The notes: a model not told the origin generated them from the letters alone. DNA of 64,000 bases from Sinotaia quadrata (GCA_028829895.1 CM054181.1:61654759-61718758), one strand, 5' to 3'; positions 44,320 through 56,314 are shown, counted from the first letter of the stretch. Numbers and translations are program-made.

Positions 44320-44518
44320 TGAGAAAGATATCGACATAGATAATATTTCATATATGTTGTCAAATAGAGAAAGATATCGCCATAGATATTATTTCATATA
44401 TGTTGTCAAACAGAGAAAGATATCGCCATAGATACTATTTCAAATATGTTGTCAAATAGAGAAAGATATCGCCATAGATAATATTTCATAAACGCTGTCA
44501 AATAGAGAAAGAATAGTA
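44320..44518. repeat. About 45-bp minisatellite, four units
   Basis: Units of 'gtcaaatagagaaagatatc' + 'gccatagatactatttcatatat'. Confidence 0.93.
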
Positions 44519-44754
44519 CAATGTAAACATTCATCCTAATACAAACGAACGAAATTGTTCACTTTGATTAGGTCCTTAAGTGAAATCAAACGGCTCAAGA
44601 TTACCCAGACACATTTACATCCTGCTGCATGCATGCAAGCAGGCACGCATGCACACACAAAATATACAATATTAGTTTTTTATTCATGTGTTTTGCCGTA
44701 ACAGAAAGTGTGTATAGAAAAGAACCTACATAAAATTAACAATATGCAAAAGAA

Positions 44755-45135
44755 GGTCAATAAATTTATTAAATCAACAATCAAATATACATATGACAAA
44801 TACAAAGAAAAAGATTACAAGACATCAGTATTTCCATGAAACCACGTTCAAATAATTTCTGTTTTAAACAGTCTATGTCCAGAATTCAACAATAATGACA
44901 AATTGCAGGATAGTTCTTATCAGAGAATAGAAATTGAGTTATTAGAGATAAATGATAATAGTTTTTACATAACCGAATTAAACACTGTTTCAAGACTTTC
45001 ATGAGCTTTTGCAACAATGTCTTTCTCTGCACACGTCGAAAACACTGCTATTCTCTCGAAGCCAACTTGAGCTACCTCTTTGCCATATCAGTTCCTTCAA
45101 GCAGAACAACAATTGAAAAGATTTCAAGTAATTTC
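44755..45135. repeat. Copy of the foldback-arm repeat
   Basis: Shares 'caatcaaatatacatatgac' and 'ggatagttcttatcagagaa' with the left arm of the 5.13-6.85 kb element, same orientation as that arm. The opposite arm was not seen. Confidence 0.75.
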
Positions 45136-45884
45136 AATTACCATAAATTTCTATTGCTGATGTAATCAGCATACCATGCCACAATACATCAGAGTGTAGT
45201 GTATTTGTAAGCTTACACACTGCAATAGAGGATCCTTTACTTCTTGCAGTCATAGGGGTTTATAACGGGTAAACTAGGAGATTCAATAGCACATTGAAAG
45301 TCTGTTTGTCCCTGTAAAATATAATCAGGGAACAAACGCTAAGTTTCCAGTTTATCACTTTATAACTCCATTCTTTCTTACATTCCAGTCTCAACTTACA
45401 ATTTCCTGCAACAGTATTTATGAGCCTAATACATGCAAACAAAATATCAAAACAATGGCAAGTGTTATAGTATTACACATAAGCATCATCATGTATATGA
45501 GTGCGCGTATGCTTGTATTATGCATAAAATAACACTTATGTGTGTATCTGCATGCGCGTCTGTATTTATAAATAAATGAGTGTTTTATTTGCATGAATGT
45601 GCGCGTGTGTAGGTTTTTAGCAATAATTAGTGATTTAATGGCTTTCTTTATCAGCATATGTGAAGTTTCATGAAAGCGAGTCGATGTGTTCACGCTATGG
45701 CATCTTACGCATGCAGCGCAAAGCTCACGTTTCTAAGCAGTCCAGGTATTCAAATCACAACACTCCTTTTACCTACAGTGGAGTTGTCCTCTACTCTCAT
45801 TGGATTTGCCATCCACTTTCATGACACTAGACATCGACGGTAGAGGGGGTGTTACTGCCAGAATATGTTGTGCATGATAATTGA

Positions 45885-45985
45885 ACATAGATAGATAGAT
45901 AGATAAATAAAGAGATAGATAGATAGATAGATAAATAAAGAGATAGATAAATAGACAGCTAGATAGATAGATAGATAGATAGAAT
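45885..45985. repeat. (GATA)n microsatellite, interrupted
   Basis: GATA runs broken by AAATAAAGA. Confidence 0.95.
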
Positions 45986-47379
45986 GCAGACTTAAGTTTA
46001 TTCCGATGAAAAGAAAGTGAGCTGAAGGGAAATAAATTAATTTATAAATAAAATAAGCAGTTTCTAACTTTATAAGTGCATATTAACATCTTTTGTTTAT
46101 TCCTATAGTGTACCCCAGTCATCAGATCTCTGACGTCATCGTGCAGGGCAACATCCTTAAATATAGTGTAAGATGTCATGAAGACGTAATATATTGATAA
46201 AGTCTTTCTAAGTCTCTAAGATATACCACGAAATAATGATGAACGACAACTCTAGTTTAGATAGTGTTGTCATACTTTCATTTACTCCAGTAATCCTTGT
46301 CTCCCTTGGTGGGATATATGAGTTCCTTACGAGATAGGTTTCAGTTTTAGAGGACGACTTCAGATTTCTCAGAAATCAGTTAAGCAAAATGTCTGTCAAT
46401 ATCTTTGTTTTAGAGGACTAGATCAAATTTCTCTAGAAACCAGTTAAGCACAATGTCTATCAGTATCTTTATTTTAGTTTATTTCATCTGAGTATCTAAA
46501 ATTACTCTCTTTTGGGTCTTCAAAGGAATTCCATCAGATCTATTGGTAAATTCGAAACGAATGAAAGACAACTCTGGGCATCATCAGAGTTAAGTCGCAA
46601 TGTAGATCTAGCAGGAGCATCGAGTCACTAATATTATAGAGAGAATTTGTCCTTTCACTCATCAAGAATTGAGAGCTGCAAGTAATACTGATTTTTTACC
46701 ACAGTTCGTACGTTTTGGCCCTTCATCAAATTAAGGAAATCGACTACAGCAGGAGAAAAGAACACACACATAAATATACATGTGTGTGCGTACGAACGAG
46801 TGTATGCCATTAGTTATTTATGTGTGTTATTTTGCTATCTTTCAGTTTAATTATGGAAGCATTGTCAGACAATAGAGAGGCGTGTTCCGATGCTTACAGA
46901 AGATCAACATACATGGTCAGAAAACAGAAAGTCATGTTCCGATGTTTACAAAAGTTAGATAAACATACAGACAACAGTGGCGTGTTGCGATGTTTACAAA
47001 AGTTAGATAAAAATACGTTAAGCAACATTCTTTTAGAATTCTTCTTCGACCTTATCTTATTTTGATTGTAAGTCTTCAGAAATTCTCTTTATATATTTAT
47101 ATGTATGTAATGTTAAATTAATAATTGCTACTTGTCTTTAAATATTTATATGTATGTATTTTTACATTAATCATCACTAGAATTCTTTATATATTTATAC
47201 ACATGTATTTTTACACTAATGATCGCTAGTTGTCTTTTATTCCTTTCTTGTAACATACATTTTGTGTCTTATTAAATTAACTACAGTAATGGTATACTGA
47301 ATGTAACTGCCAGTTTTGCCAGGACGCAAACATACTGACAATTAGAGAGAAAAATTATTTCAGATTATAGACAAATAGA

Positions 47380-47560
47380 CAAGTTATAGAAATTGCAAAT
47401 AAACAAATAATAGAAATTACAGATAGATAGACAAAATATATAAATTGGAAATAGACAGACAAATAATAGAAATCACAGATAGACAAATTATAATAAATGC
47501 AAAAACAGGCAGACGAATAATAAAAAGTACAGACACAGATAGACAAATTATAGAAAATCA
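47380..47560. repeat. About 26-30-bp degenerate minisatellite
   Basis: Units around 'acagatagacaaattataga'. Confidence 0.75.
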
Positions 47561-47819
47561 TGTAGACACAATATTTCGTTTGCAGTTTAATAACACGAAG
47601 TACAATGTAATGTCCTGTTACAAGTTCAGTTCAAGGACAGATAATACAGTGAAATAGTTTTGTTGTCAGTGCATTTAAAAAATAATATACAGAGAACAAG
47701 GTTTAACTTAGAATTATTTTCTAAATTATCGATGATTCCCTACAGTCACATTGTTAGTTTTAACCCTGAGAGGTGGAGGGGATTTAGTGTAAAAGGGTTG
47801 GAACAAATGGGGATTGGTA

Positions 47820-47988
47820 TCAGGGCCCGGGGTCGGGTTTGCCTCGATAATTGGGGGTGAAAATTGGCGCATTTCCCCGAGGAATGAATCCGGGGGCTCT
47901 GTCACAGACACCAGGTACTCTGCAATGCAAGGAGCAGCAATGGAAGGCGAAATTACAACGCTCTCCATTCAGTTTGCAGGCTTGACAC
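47820..47988 (-). CDS. Gene C mature-peptide exon
   Basis: Minus-strand acceptor ttcag ends at 47989. Cys framework complete; TGA at 47822-47820. The sequence is richer in G/C than the flanks. The tail carries several Pro. Confidence 0.82.
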
Positions 47989-48600
47989 CTGAATATACAG
48001 AAAAAATATTAAATCATCGATGTTTGTTAACAATTATTGTTAAAATCTTTACTGCCAATAAGTTTTAATTATTCCAACAATTAAAGCGTCACCCATATGA
48101 TGTAAAGTGATGTGGTGAAACTTTTATTAGCATTTAAAATTATCTGACTAGATACCGTGTTCACACGACTGACTCGACATCGTGTTCACATGACTGCTTA
48201 GATATCGTGTTCACATATCGTGTTCATACTACTGCCTATAAGTCGTGTTCACATGACTGCTTAGATACCTTGTTCACATTATTCCCTAGATATCGTGTTC
48301 ACATTATACCTAGATATCGTATTTATATCACTGACCAGTACAGAATTCACACTTTCATTCAGAAAACCTTTTCAAATCTTATCTGCCTAAACACTTATTC
48401 AAAATGATGACTAGTAATCAAATTCACATTTTATGAGAGAAGGATATTTGAAATTATATATGGATTAATGTAGTATTCACGTACGTACAAAGTAATCTAC
48501 TGCAAATTCTCAGTTCGGAAATCATAACTGCCTAGATAATTAATGTGTCCACGTTACTGCCTTGTCACTAGATTCATTTGCAATGACACCCTAGTCATTG

Positions 48601-48652
<52 letters not shown>

Positions 48653-50318
48653 CCTCTTTCCACGACTTCTGTTTGACTATCGGTTGTGATCCAAGGTCTC
48701 GGAATCTTACCAAGATTCTGGGAGATCCAAGGTTTTACGGAGGATGTGGGCACTTCCGAGGAGCGCTGCTTTGAGTAGTGGAGCGATTCTGTGGTTTCCA
48801 AGGAGTTTATTCAGGTAGCCTTCCAATTCAGATGTTATGTTCCCCAAGGCTCCTATCACTATAGGTATCACTTCTGCTTTTACATTCCACAGTCTCTGGA
48901 TTTCTAATCTGAGGTCTTGGTATTTTTCTATTTTTTCTCTTTCTTTTGTTTTTATGTTTCTATCACTTGGAACAGCGACATCAATGATTGATACTGTTCT
49001 GTTGGCCTTATTGAGAACTACAATGTCTGGTCTTCGTGCAGGAATCACCCGATCTGTTCTTATCTCGAAGTCCCACAGTATTTTGACTTCTTCTGTTTCG
49101 GTGACTGCTTCTGGTTGATGCATCCATGCTCTTTCTGGGGTTTGTATGCCATAGTTCTCACACAGATTTCTATGTATGTGTTTTGCCACTTCATTGTGTC
49201 GTTTGGTGTATTCCGTTCCAGCCAGAACTTGACATCCAGATAGTATGTGCTCTGTTGTCTCATCCATGGATTTGCAGAGTCGACATTTGGAATCATTTGA
49301 AATTTTCATGATTTTCGCTTTGTGTGCTTTGGTGTTGAGTGCTTGATCTTGTGCAGCTGTTAGGGGTGCTTCTGTTTCTGCTTTCAATCCTGCCTCTTTC
49401 AACCATTTGTACGTTGATTGCTTTGTTGATATTTCGTCGGCTTGTCGTACATACTGGCCATGCAGAGGTTTCTGGCTCCATGTATGTGCTAGTTCTTGCT
49501 TCGTTGTTTTCTTCCATGTTTCTTTGTCTGTTTCTGGGGGTTGGAATAGTCCACTCATTTTTACTGCTTCTATCAGTGGATCATCTTTGTTGTTATTCCA
49601 GATGTAGTCCACAAGGCCAATGACTTCTGCTTCAATGACATGTTTGATTTTCTTCAGACCTCGGCCTCCCATTTTTCGAGATACATAGAGCCTGTCTACG
49701 TCTGCTTTGGGGGTGTAAGGCTTTATGTATTGTGAGTAGTTTTCTTGTTTTCCTGTCCAGTTCATTTATTTCATTTGCTGTCCAATCTATGATACCTCCA
49801 GTGTAGCTTACTACAGGTATTGCGTATGCATTAAGGGCTTGTATTTTGTTCGCCCCATTTAGCTTGGACTTCAGGACTTGTCTAACACGTTTTTCATATT
49901 CTCTCTTAACTTTGGACTTCACTTCTCTCTGCATATTTTCTTGATGTTGTAGTATCCCAAGATATTTATATCCATTTTCCATTGAAACATCGTTGATTTT
50001 TCCGATGTCGAATTGCAGGCCTTCTGTTGTTTTGACCTTGCCTTTCTGGATGATAATTCGTCCACATTTCTCAAGGCCGAATTTCATGTTGATGTCCTCA
50101 CTGCAGATCTTGACAGTATTGATCAGGGATGTGATGTCACGTTCATTTTTTCCAAACAGCTTGAGATCGTCCATGTACAGTAGATGGCTGATGACCTGTC
50201 CTGCTTTCATTTTGTATCCTAACCCTGTTTTCTGGATCACTTGACTGAGAGGATTCAGTGCAATGCAGAACAGCAGTGGCGATAAGGAATCACCTTGGAA
50301 GATTCCACAATTTATTGC

Positions 50319-50391
<73 letters not shown>

Positions 50392-50461
50392 CCTTTTTCC
50401 ACGACTTCTGTTTGACTGTCGGTTGTGATCCAAGGTCTCGGAATCTTACCAAGATTCTGGG

Positions 50462-50522
<61 letters not shown>

Positions 50523-53500
50523 TACTATTGAGGTAATAGTCCAGAAAGTAATGTGACTGTTGAGGTAATAGGCCAGAAAATAATGTGACTGTTGAGATGA
50601 TAAGCCAGAAAGTAATGTGACTGTTGAGATGATAGGCCAGAAAGTAATGTGACTGTTGAGATGATAGGCCAGAATGAAAGTGGTTATAAAGTCAATAAGA
50701 GAGATGTAATGTGGTTATTTAGGTTGAGATAGATGGTAATATGATTATTTAAGTAATTAAACAGAAAGCGTTGTGATTTTGTTTTCTCAGTATGACATAA
50801 ATCGGAGATTATGTACTCAGTGAATGTCATAAGTTTTAATTATGGACAAGTTTTAAAGGTCAGACAAAACTGACAGTAGGTATGGTATTGATGTGACAAA
50901 TCTTACATTATAAGTGTTAAAGGTGAAAACAATATGTCACCAGGTATGATATCTCTGTGACACATTTTGTCCTATAGGGGTTAAAGGTCAGCTAAACCTG
51001 TCTATTGGCGTAAAGTCTCATTGACACCACTGTCCAATTTGAATTCCATGATCATCCGAAAATACATGTCCATCCATATAATATAAATAGACCTGCTTTA
51101 GACCTGTTTTATGCCTTATTTTATATATTGTTTATATTTATTTTATATTTGTTTTATAAGTATTTAAAATAAATTAATTATTTGCTTGAAAATAGTCATA
51201 TATCTGCAGTTGGAGTTAAAAGTACCTTTAGAGTTTAGCTGGAAAGAGATTAAATATTTTACATGAAAAATTACAAATCTTTACCAGACTGTAGGGAAGT
51301 CGACCAAGAAGATTACAAGAACTAGGATCGCAAATCCACTTTTCCTCATTTCTTTAAATTTTCTGGCACTGGTCAAACTCTGTAGATAAAATAAAAAGGA
51401 AATGCATGATGCGCTATTTATCCTTGGGTACAACAAGAGTGCTTGTGACAGGTGACATGTTTGTATAATGTTGCAAGAGAGTGTGTACACGTGTAATTTA
51501 TCTAGCATTACAACACAAATGGCTATTTACAACAAATCTCTGCATATGCAGCATTACAACAAAAGTTCATATTATATATATTACTCTCCTAATGCAGTAT
51601 TACAACAAAAGTTCATATTATATATATATTACTCTGCTAATGCAGCATTACAAATTCATATCATTATATAATACTCTGCTAATGCATCATTACAGCAAAA
51701 TAAACTTCATCTCATACTCATCAGACATACAATGAAAATTGCACCAGTTAAAAGCCAACCTAAGAACACTAATTCAAACTGAAACACTGAACTTCCAGCA
51801 CCAAACAACCAATCAGCAAACTCCAAGTAGCACAAACAAATAAAGACCTGCTTAAGATAAGGAAATACAACACTTGTCACCCATTTAAAGCAATGCTACA
51901 AATACAAACTTCACTATGACTACCAAAACAGGGTTATTAAGTACACAGATGGGTCATGTGATCATATATCAGGAAAATCAGGAATAGGACCCCCCCCCAG
52001 CAACTTGACATTAGCGTCCGACTCCCTGACAACACATCAGTATTCTCTGTGGAACTCATGGCAAGCACCACAGCCTTGAACTGCGTAAGACAAAATCCGG
52101 AACAATAAAGACACGCTATTTATAGTCACAGACGTACACTCAACACTTACAGCCATCCAGAACAACACTGGCTCCGTCATGTATGCAAAATACAGTAAAA
52201 CAAACAAACGGAAACAGCTAAACATAGAGACCAAAATATGGTGGGCTCCAGCACTTATAGGAACACCAAGCAATGACAAAGAAGATGCCACTAACCAAAC
52301 AAAAAGGATTTACTAAATACATCCAACTCAACAGCAACTCAAGAGTAACTCAACATCACTCCAACGCTCAATGAACACCTATAAACATTCAGGAAATTCA
52401 CCTTTACATCATGGGAAAAACAACATACTACAATGAGGCAAAAGAAAGACGAATAAATTATGATAAAGATAAAGATAAACGAGTACCAAACCAGAATCCA
52501 TAAATAGCAATGGGAGAGATCAATCTTTAATAATTAAACTACGATTCAGCAGTGAAATAACCGAATACAAAGAAATGAAATGCCACAGTAGCCATAGACT
52601 AAACATACAACGCAACGCATAATTAAACAAAATACCCCGAAAGGATAATTTATAAATAAACACCCCGAAAGGATAATTTATAAATAAACACCCCGAAAGG
52701 ATAATTTATAAATCAACACCCCGAAAAGATATTTTTTTATAAATAAAATGGACACTAAATAGATCTTAAGTAAAAAAATAACTAGTAGTTAATAATAAAA
52801 TAAAACAGGAAAAATATCCCAAACTATACAGACTGGATCAAAATTAAGACAAAAGCAAGGTGAAATGAAGGAACACACCAGCCCGACCGACAAATGAGGC
52901 ACCCTGACTGTTGGGAATCTGACGACAGCTGGCAACAGGGTTGGTTTTGGAGACCTGGTGCAGGTCAGTCGGGGACCAAAGAGTCTTAGACTCACTGCTC
53001 GACCTGTCTGTAAAGACTCAATGCTCGACCTATCTGTAAAGACTCACTGCTCGACCAATAAACTAGTAGTTGTAATAGGCAGCAAGGGCTGGATTAACAT
53101 TAACAATATAAGCACGAGCCTAGGGTACCGAGAAAAAGGGCACCTCAGAGTAATGGTAAAACAGCTGTAGTCATCGAAAGTTAAGGAATTCCAGATCCAG
53201 TTTATTTATAAAATGTATTAAAAAAACTGATGAAAATTTGTCATTTTTGTGGTTGCCCTAGTTACAAGTGAGCAATTGGCTCGTATCGCGTGCTGCTAAT
53301 TTGTGCTAAATAAATATAATGGAAGCATTTTAATATTTAATATAATTGTGTGTTCTAGCTTGGACGGGGATTAGCCTTGAAAAAAAGGAGTTTTTAATTT
53401 TTTATTTCACCTTCAGCACTTAATGAGTTTTAGTGTCTTGCCAGATAAGCAATGGAAGATCCGAGGGGAGAGGGGGGGGGGGGGCATCATTATTGGGCTG

Positions 53501-54010
53501 TGTTCAGGGCATAAGCTGCCTTAAAACGTCTCTGAACACAGCAATAAGCTTTGCTTTTAATGGAACATTTTCGCAATTTTAAGGTTACTGGCTATCTCTC
53601 TTATGGGATGTTATACAGCATACTTTGATTCTAGGGTATTACGCCATCAGAAACCCACAACCATAACAATTTGATTATAGATATAGATTTTGTGAAATTA
53701 TATTTGCAGGCACATAATTCAACATTAAGTACAACAGATAGAAATTGTGGAAGTGAGAAAGAAATTATTTCTTTTTTATGTTAAACTTTACACGAATTGT
53801 AAAATGAGAAAGAAAATCTAAATGTTCATACATGTTTTTCTAGAAGCTTTCTCTTCTTCAACCGCGCAGTTTGTTGACGTTTGTTTGGATTCGGCAACTT
53901 GTAAGATTTTCAGATACGACACTACACGCTTCGTTGTTTTACACGACGTCACACATGAGATATACATAGTACGTCATTGTTTGACACGTCACTACTGAGA
54001 TATATAGATA
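47820..54010 (-). CDS. Peptide gene C: divergent secreted Cys-rich peptide
   Basis: Minus strand; coding parts 51349-51285 and 47988-47820 (intron 3296 bases), noncoding first exon ending near 53832. The signal exon gives 21 residues (basic start, Leu/Val/Ile/Phe core) and the same split Trp. The last exon gives 55 residues with the same seven-Cys spacing (x2, x6, x5, 0, x3, x5), but loop 1 is KLNGER instead of the GGF type, loop 2 is NFAFH, and the tail is Pro/Gly-rich and ends PDPGP. The cysteines are kept while the loops changed strongly, as seen in fast-evolving toxin or immune peptide families. The intron carries a LINE, and the 5' intron a retroelement remnant. The donor of the noncoding exon is altered relative to A and B. 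Confidence 0.78.
48145..48365. repeat. About 25-bp minisatellite in gene C intron
   Basis: Units of 'gactgcttagatatcgtgtt' + 'cacat', paralogous to the arrays in genes B and D. Confidence 0.85.
48604..48650. repeat. (ATT)n microsatellite at LINE 3' end
   Basis: ATT on +, i.e. TAA/AAT on the LINE's sense strand. Confidence 0.97.
48707..49765 (-). pseudogene. LINE ORF, 3' part: CCHC and endonuclease
   Basis: 352-codon open frame on minus from 49765. The first 15-20 codons overlap the upstream frame. Contains the CCHC knuckle (CRLCKSMDETTEHILSGC) and the PD...D...K nuclease region. Uninterrupted, so the insertion is fairly young. Confidence 0.82.
49632..50310 (-). pseudogene. LINE ORF, RT part, frameshifted
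   Basis: Open on minus from the (ATT)n boundary to 49632, with RT motifs B and C. It drifts out of the conserved frame at a run of five C (minus strand; 49713-49709), where one base extra moves the continuing protein to the frame of the downstream piece. A single indel separates it from an intact frame over this part. Confidence 0.8.
50313..50388. repeat. (ATT)n microsatellite
   Basis: About 25 ATT units between the LINE and the short second copy. Confidence 0.97.
50389..50463 (-). mobile_element. 75-bp copy of the same LINE 3' end
   Basis: Nearly identical to 48651-48724 (two or so mismatches), same strand, stopping just past a 7-bp-stem hairpin (GAATCTT ACC AAGATTC) at the end of the ORF. 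Bounded on both sides by (ATT)n. Confidence 0.88.
50464..50522. repeat. (ATT)n microsatellite
   Basis: About 19 ATT units to the right of the short LINE copy. Confidence 0.97.
50523..50760. repeat. About 32-bp minisatellite in gene C intron
   Basis: Five units of 'gactgttgagatgataggcc' + 'agaaagtaatgt', then one or two units of the 'gtgattatttaggttgagat' type seen in genes B and D. Confidence 0.88.
51285..51379 (-). CDS. Gene C signal-peptide exon
   Basis: Minus-strand acceptor ttatctacag ends at 51380, ATG 51349-51347, donor gtaaag from 51284. Same exon structure as genes A and B. Confidence 0.85.
51505..51712. repeat. About 45-50-bp minisatellite
   Basis: Four units around 'gcattacaacaaaagttcat' and 'attactctgctaatgca'. 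Confidence 0.85.
51900..52620 (+). mobile_element. Degenerate retroelement with RNase H domain
   Basis: The + strand shows an RNase H domain: KYTDGS (51939-51956), VELMAS (52049-52066, frame shifted), IVTDVHSTL (52122-52148) and WWAPALIGTPSNDKEDA (52239-52289). All four acidic catalytic positions (D, E, D, D) can be seen, but at least two frameshifts and several stops break the frame. The following 300 bases include a likely C-terminal piece (SLIIKLRFSSEIT...). Family is a LINE with C-terminal RNase H; exact clade not determined. It is antisense within gene C's 5' intron. Confidence 0.75.
52625..52745. repeat. 31-bp tandem repeat, four units
   Basis: Units of 'accccgaaaggataatttat' + 'aaataaac'; could be the tail of the retroelement. 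Confidence 0.9.
52746..53830. other. Rest of gene C 5' intron
   Basis: No gene or strong repeat seen apart from a G run at 53472-53484 and a short duplication ('aaagactcactgctcgacc') at 52985-53057. Confidence 0.6.
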
Positions 54011-54015
54011 TGGTA
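53832..54015 (-). promoter_or_regulatory. Gene C promoter and 5' noncoding exon
   Basis: Minus-strand TGACGT at 53991-53986, 53976-53971 and 53951-53946, with the same surrounding order as in A and B. The donor position conserved in A and B (cag|gtaggta) is changed to cat|gtatga here. Confidence 0.55.
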
Positions 54016-54482
54016 TAGACTCATCTACTAAACTGCCATTTACACAAATTCAGCAAAGTACTTGTTCTCAAAACTTTAAAATAAAAGTATGAATGAATTT
54101 TGCTATATTGTTTCTAAAATATTAAAAATAGCATTTTGCGAACTAATATTTGCATTTCTGTAGAAATTAGTTGTTGTCTTTCTTATTTTGGTCTTTGTGT
54201 ATTTCTTTTTCTGCCTGAACTTGGTTTTATGCTATTTTAAAACGATCAGTCTGGTGTGTATGTCTGTGTGTATTTATTAGGTTTTAGTTTCTTAGACCGC
54301 TAGATAAAAACTAGTTTGATAGAAAGTTTGCGATATGTAAAATTCCATATACGTCGTCAAGTACTGGAAGAATGGACCAGTGAAAACATTCACCGCCATA
54401 CAAACGAATGAACTAACTTGTTTATTTGATCAGGTCATTAAGTGAAGTCAAACGGTACGCCGATGGGTTCACTTCACGCCAT

Positions 54483-54483
<1 letters not shown>

Positions 54484-54568
<85 letters not shown>
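54484..54568. repeat. (CA)n microsatellite
   Basis: CA run of about 84 bases. Confidence 0.97.
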
Positions 54569-54714
54569 TCATACACACATTAATTCACACACACAAACTC
54601 ACCATACCAAATATATAATAGTAATGCTTTAATTTATGCATCTTTGCCAACTCCTCTCACCGACACCAACTGCTACGTCATTGCGACTTTGTTAGTGAGT
54701 TTAAACTGTCTTGT

Positions 54715-54862
54715 GCAACATTCCATCTTGTGTTTCTTCTTAAGTCTTCTCTCACAACAATGCAACATTCCATCTTATGTTTTTTCTTAAGTCTTCTCGC
54801 ACAACAATGCAACATTCCATCTTATGTTTTTTCTTAAGTCTTCTCGCACAACAATGCAACAT
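54715..54862. repeat. 47-bp tandem repeat, three units
   Basis: Units of 'acaatgcaacattccatctt' + 'atgttttttcttaagtcttctcgca'. Confidence 0.93.
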
Positions 54863-54879
54863 AAAACTCACCATCAAGC

Positions 54880-55165
54880 AAATGACTGCCCTTCAAAGCC
54901 CGACTTTCTCCTTTCAGTTCAAATTCAAAAGTGATTACAGAGTAGAATTTTCTACAGCAAGTTAACTTCTTAATATCAGCCCATTGGCTGGTCTCGTTCT
55001 CATAAATTATAATCATAATTGGATAATAGAAAACGACTCTCTCAGTTTGCATTACGTCAGCAATCTAGAATATTCTTGCCTCAAGCTGTTTTCTTCAACT
55101 CAGATACTTTTAAAATAGCACCATAAGGAGTTCCCAAGGTCGGATTACTCTGACAGTTTAGCATT
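54880..55165 (-). repeat. Copy of the 38.5-kb interspersed repeat
   Basis: The minus strand matches 38530-38790, including 'caagaatattctagattgct' and 'tgacgtaatgcaaactga'. Confidence 0.8.
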
Positions 55166-55214
55166 TATATAACAATTTAAATTTAAAATTTGGGAGAGGC
55201 AAATTTACTCTGCC

Positions 55215-55795
55215 ACACAATGTCTCTATTGGATGCCTGTTCACAGTCTTCACTTTGTACCTGATCGCAGTCTTTACTGGCTATATGTTCACACCCTTCA
55301 CTGGCTAAACTGTCCACAGACTCCACTATGTACCTGATCGCAGTCCTCACTGGATACCTGTTCACAATCCTTATTATATACCTGATCACAGTCTTAACTG
55401 ACTACCTGTTTACAGTTTTCACTGGCTAAACTGTTTACAGTCTTCACTGGCTACCCGTTCAATCTTTACTATGTACCTGATCGCAGTCCTCTTGGCTAAC
55501 TGTTCACAGTCTTCAAAATGTACCTGATAATAATCTCCACTAGATACCTGTTCTCATTTTTCACTATGTACCCGATCGCAGTCCTCACTGGCTACCTGTT
55601 CACAGTCTTCACTATTTGCCTTATCATAGACTTCACTGACTACCTGTTTACAGTCTTCACTATGTAGCTTATAGCAGTCTTCACTGGCTACCTGTTTACA
55701 GTCTTCTCTATGTACCTGATCGCAGTTTTTACTGAATACCTGTTCACTTCTTCACTACGTACCTTTTCACGGTCTTCACTGGGTATCTGTGAACA
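55215..55795. repeat. About 26-27-bp minisatellite with 2-unit period
   Basis: Units of 'cacagtcttcactggctacc' + 'tgttc' alternate with 'tatgtacctgatcgcagtc' forms, over 20 units in all. Confidence 0.9.
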
Positions 55796-56314
55796 GATAA
55801 CAGAATACAAGGCAAGATTTTTCTCTTTGTTATGTCTCAATGTCTGGTTCCAGTTTTTAGTACGTGTCTGATCTTACAAAGTTTCCCACTAGACACTCAT
55901 TTCAATTTTCAGAAACCGAAGTATCACGTGGTCATCAGTCCTATACTTATCACGGTACGTCAACGTGGACAGATTATGGCACGCTCAAGACACTGTCAAA
56001 ACACATTTTGTGTCCTTTGTGCTCGCAGTTCAGGGTCGTCAGTTCATTTTTCTTATGCATCTTTATTGTAAACACACTTTTCATTATGCTATTTGTACGT
56101 TTCATTGTTTGCTTCTCTTTTACATATAGAACTATTTGCTATAATTACGTCATTTTTCATGCGACCTTTTGACGTTGTTGGAATACTTTTAGTTTTCATG
56201 GGTATATTGGCATTTTACATAAATATCTTTTGTATTTAAAGTGTAATATTGTTGCATGATTGGCTGGGGCGGGGGGTGAGGCATGGAATAGAACCTCAAT
56301 TACATTCGTGCGAG

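Larger units (their letters stand above)
45136..47819. other. Spacer between genes B and C
   Basis: No gene seen. 45730-45890 is shared with 58370-58500 ('gttactgccagaatatgtt'), 46840-47280 contains tandem 'gttccgatgtttacaaaagt' units, and GATA repeats lie at 45885-45985. The spacer is part of the duplicated unit of the cluster. Confidence 0.65.
48651..50312 (-). mobile_element. RLE-type LINE fragment inserted in (TAA)n
   Basis: Minus-strand coding remnant. From 50310 it reads FQGDSLSPLLF (RT motif B) and LLYMDD (motif C, about 50177-50166), then thumb-region sequence; after a frame change, a CCHC knuckle (C-x2-C-x8-H-x4-C, residues about 161-179 of the second frame) and RPDIVVL...IIDVAVPSD...KEREK, a PD-(D/E)xK restriction-like endonuclease, up to TAA at 48709-48707. 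R2/R4-type LINEs have this order, and the Dong lineage inserts in TAA repeats, which fits the (ATT)n on both sides. 5' truncated: fingers and N-terminus absent. Lies in gene C's intron, same strand as the gene. Confidence 0.85.

Noticed and set aside
46820..47065. 81-codon + frame with repeated RCLQKLDK
   Set aside because: Comes from a short tandem duplication in a spacer; no signal peptide or splice support.
48837..49623. Several + frames of 60-94 codons
   Set aside because: Antisense shadows of the LINE coding sequence.
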